This document shows, in pieces, positions 62,145 through 64,000 of a DNA stretch of 64,000 bases. The notes under the pieces were generated by a model. It was not told the origin of the DNA, made no database searches, and worked only from the letters and a program-made list of their open reading frames with translations. The DNA is taken from positions 3,100,001 through 3,164,000 of the forward strand of contig NZ_CP132203.1 of the NCBI RefSeq assembly GCF_030719035.1, in the 5' to 3' direction. This stretch comes from Hahella sp. HNIBRBA332. Lineage in GTDB: Bacteria > Pseudomonadota > Gammaproteobacteria > Pseudomonadales > Oleiphilaceae. Each line of letters opens with the position of its first letter. The stretch's first letter is position 1. A program made the translations under genes and the position numbers.

Positions 62145-63962
62145 ATGCCGACCGACTTCATCGCCCACCACCATCCTCTCACCGATGTCGAGATACTGAA
62201 GGACGGCAGACTTTGTATTAGCGTGCATGCAGCGTCTGACGAAACGATTGATAGCGCCTGGATTCGCTATGAGTTGGACAATGAAGAGTATTTAACCGCA
62301 CTGGAGCCAGCGGAGACCACCGCAGGCGCGCGGCGCTGGCGGGTCGAGATTCCCACCAACCCTGGCGCTGCAACCACTTATTATCTATTCAAGTTTATCT
62401 GCGCAGAGCGGCAGTTTTGTCTCGACGCCGGCGGCGTGCATCCCCGCATTCGTTCACGTTCTTTCCACTTCAAGCATGTGCAGGGGCTACAGACTCCGCA
62501 ATGGGTATGGAATCAGGTGTTCTATCAGATCTTTCCAGACCGGTTTCGCATCGGCGATAGCTTCTCCTCGTCCATCGCCAAAAAACATAAGGAACATAAG
62601 AACCATGAAGAACAGACGCCCCTCAGCGACTGGAACGCCATACCGGATCCATCCCGAGGGTCGTCGGAGTTCTTCGGCGGCGATTTGAATGGCGTCGCTG
62701 ACGCCTTACCCTATTTGCACGATGAACTCGGGATCAACGCGATTTATCTCAACCCGATCTTCGCTTCTCACAGCAACCATCGCTATGACACGGATGATTA
62801 CCTTCAGGTAGAACCGCGCCTGGGTGGCGAGCCTGCTTTGCGGCGTCTGCGGAAGGAAACCCAAGCGCGGGATATGCGGTTGATTCTGGACGCCGTCGTT
62901 AACCACACCTCCGTCCATCATCCCTGGTTTCAACAGGCGCAGGCGGGCGACGCGCGTTACCGCGCTTTCTATCATTTTGACTCGGAAGGCCGCTACGCCG
63001 CCTGGAAAGGTATCGACAGTCTGCCCAAGTTGAATTACGCCAACCCAGACGTGGCGGCCAGCATGTACTCAGGCGACAACGCCATTCTTCGTCACTGGCT
63101 GCGACCGCCCTACGCCATCGACGGCTGGCGTCTGGACGCGGTGCATATGCTGGGTGAAGGTCCCAGCGCCCACAATAACGCAACGCATATGCGCGGCATG
63201 CGCGACAGCGTCAAACAGGAAGCGCCGCAAGCTTATCTGCTGGGCGAGCATTTCTTCGAAGCGACAGAATGGCTGCAAGGCGATCAGGAAGACGGCGCGA
63301 TGAACTACTACGGCTTCGCCCATCCTCTGCGCGCCTGGCTGGCCGGTCTGGATATTTCCGGACAGCCGGGAGCCATTGACGGACGCGAGTTCGCCGCCTG
63401 GCTGGCGGAGACGCGGGCAGCGATTCCCTGCTCCATTCAATTAAGCCAGCTTAACCTGCTGGATACCCACGACACACCCCGTTTCCTCACTCTGCTGCAA
63501 GGTGATCGCGACCTGTACAAATTGGCCCTGGGTCTGCTGTTTACCTACAGCGGCGCGCCTTGCCTGTATTACGGTGATGAAATCGGGCTGCCCGGCGGCG
63601 CAGACCCGGACTGTCGTCGCCCCTTCCCCTGGGACCGGGAACGCTGGGATACGGATATTCTGAACTGGTGCAAAACTTTGATCGCATTGCGAAAGAATAC
63701 GCCAGCGCTGAGCCGGGGCGGACACCTTGATCTGGGGGCGGATAGGGACAGCTATTGCTTCGCCAGAACTGCACAGGAAGGTTCGATGATCATCGCCGCC
63801 AATCGTGGCGACGCCTCTAGGGCGTCCCTGGATACACGGTTGCTGGGCGCGCCGGGAAGCTGCTGGCGGGATCTGTTCAGCGGAAATCTTTTCACTGCGG
63901 ACGGATATACATTGACGCTTTCCCTGCCGTCTAAATCCGTGCGGATTCTGTTGCAAGATTAG
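62145..63962 (+). CDS. malZ: Maltodextrin glucosidase MalZ
   Basis: At 605 residues the protein has the same length as E. coli MalZ and follows its order throughout: N-terminal immunoglobulin-like domain, QIFPDRF, FFGGDLNG, INAIYLNPIF, LILDAVVNHTSV, GWRLDAVHMLGE with the nucleophile Asp, LLGEHFFE with the acid Glu, LLDTHDTPRF with the third Asp, and CLYYGDEIGL. It removes glucose from the reducing end of maltodextrins in the cytoplasm. A short KKHKEHKNHEE insertion near residue 146 is coded by 9-base repeats. No other mal gene is in the window. Confidence 0.93.
   Translation: MPTDFIAHHHPLTDVEILKDGRLCISVHAASDETIDSAWIRYELDNEEYLTALEPAETTAGARRWRVEIPTNPGAATTYYLFKFICAERQFCLDAGGVHPRIRSRSFHFKHVQGLQTPQWVWNQVFYQIFPDRFRIGDSFSSSIAKKHKEHKNHEEQTPLSDWNAIPDPSRGSSEFFGGDLNGVADALPYLHDELGINAIYLNPIFASHSNHRYDTDDYLQVEPRLGGEPALRRLRKETQARDMRLILDAVVNHTSVHHPWFQQAQAGDARYRAFYHFDSEGRYAAWKGIDSLPKLNYANPDVAASMYSGDNAILRHWLRPPYAIDGWRLDAVHMLGEGPSAHNNATHMRGMRDSVKQEAPQAYLLGEHFFEATEWLQGDQEDGAMNYYGFAHPLRAWLAGLDISGQPGAIDGREFAAWLAETRAAIPCSIQLSQLNLLDTHDTPRFLTLLQGDRDLYKLALGLLFTYSGAPCLYYGDEIGLPGGADPDCRRPFPWDRERWDTDILNWCKTLIALRKNTPALSRGGHLDLGADRDSYCFARTAQEGSMIIAANRGDASRASLDTRLLGAPGSCWRDLFSGNLFTADGYTLTLSLPSKSVRILLQD
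62584..62610 (+). repeat. Three 9-base direct repeats inside malZ
   Basis: AACATAAGG, AACATAAGA and ACCATGAAG follow one another in frame and code for HKEHKNHEE-like residues in a surface loop of MalZ. It looks like a small in-frame repeat expansion. Confidence 0.6.
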
Positions 63963-64000
63963 GCTTAATCGCTGTTCGGGCCTGAGCATCCTGTGACTCC

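Overview
The window looks like chromosomal DNA from a marine-type gammaproteobacterium. Background GC is moderate (mid-50s %). The content includes a giant RTX protein, chemotaxis and c-di-GMP proteins, a MipA/OmpV porin-like protein, an RND efflux operon and MalZ. A Hahella-like (Hahellaceae) source would fit, but that is inferred from gene style, not proven. No tRNA, rRNA or CRISPR array was recognised. Several AT-rich patches stand out from the background and carry the most unusual genes.

Layout. 1-2332: end of a secreted protein and a Tat-exported DUF1501-like partner. 2426-6342: ApbE flavin transferase, a chemoreceptor and a small membrane protein. 6591-6968: a beta/gamma-crystallin-like protein. 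7094-17994: a ~3,360-residue RTX calcium-binding protein translated after an AT-rich lipoprotein gene. 18.2-20.3 kb: a small SLOG-type Rossmann gene and a decayed second copy of it, with two AT-rich orphan genes between. 20.4-24.8 kb: a MipA/OmpV protein, then MoeB-rhodanese, a BNR-repeat protein and a MoaD/ThiS-like carrier, and an LHPP-type HAD phosphatase. 25.0-30.7 kb: amidase, ATPase, VOC protein, DMT exporter, NADAR protein and a secreted metalloprotease with three C-terminal repeats. 30.9-40.3 kb: mostly small accessory genes (LOG-like, Nmad3, carbonic anhydrase, DUF4279, solute-binding protein, TerB/BRCT-like protein) plus an IS5-family element that has cut the last ~19 codons off a YaaC-like gene. 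40.4-43.0 kb: flavoprotein and EAL phosphodiesterase. 43.2-50.9 kb: a five-gene operon of outer-membrane factor, membrane fusion protein, RND pump, response regulator and histidine kinase. 51.1-53.1 kb: ADP-ribosylglycohydrolase and an EEP-nuclease-like protein. 53.3-56.1 kb: an HExxH metalloprotease gene translationally coupled to four lipoproteins. 56.06-57.34 kb: an IS256-family element. 57.4-63.96 kb: Hpt protein, variant GGDEF protein, patatin lipoprotein, DJ-1/PfpI protein, a broken CAP-domain gene and MalZ.

How the genes work together. The efflux operon is self-contained (pump plus its own two-component system). MoeB-rhodanese, BNR protein and the Gly-Gly-ended carrier resemble a dedicated sulfur-carrier or ubiquitin-like system. 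The strongest candidate for an undescribed system is 53.3-56.1 kb: one predicted metalloprotease toxin followed by two tandem copies of a lipoprotein pair (A-B-A'-B'), which I read as a toxin with duplicated periplasmic immunity proteins. The RTX gene, whose AT-rich N-terminal module sits next to an AT-rich lipoprotein, may follow a similar logic with a swappable module.
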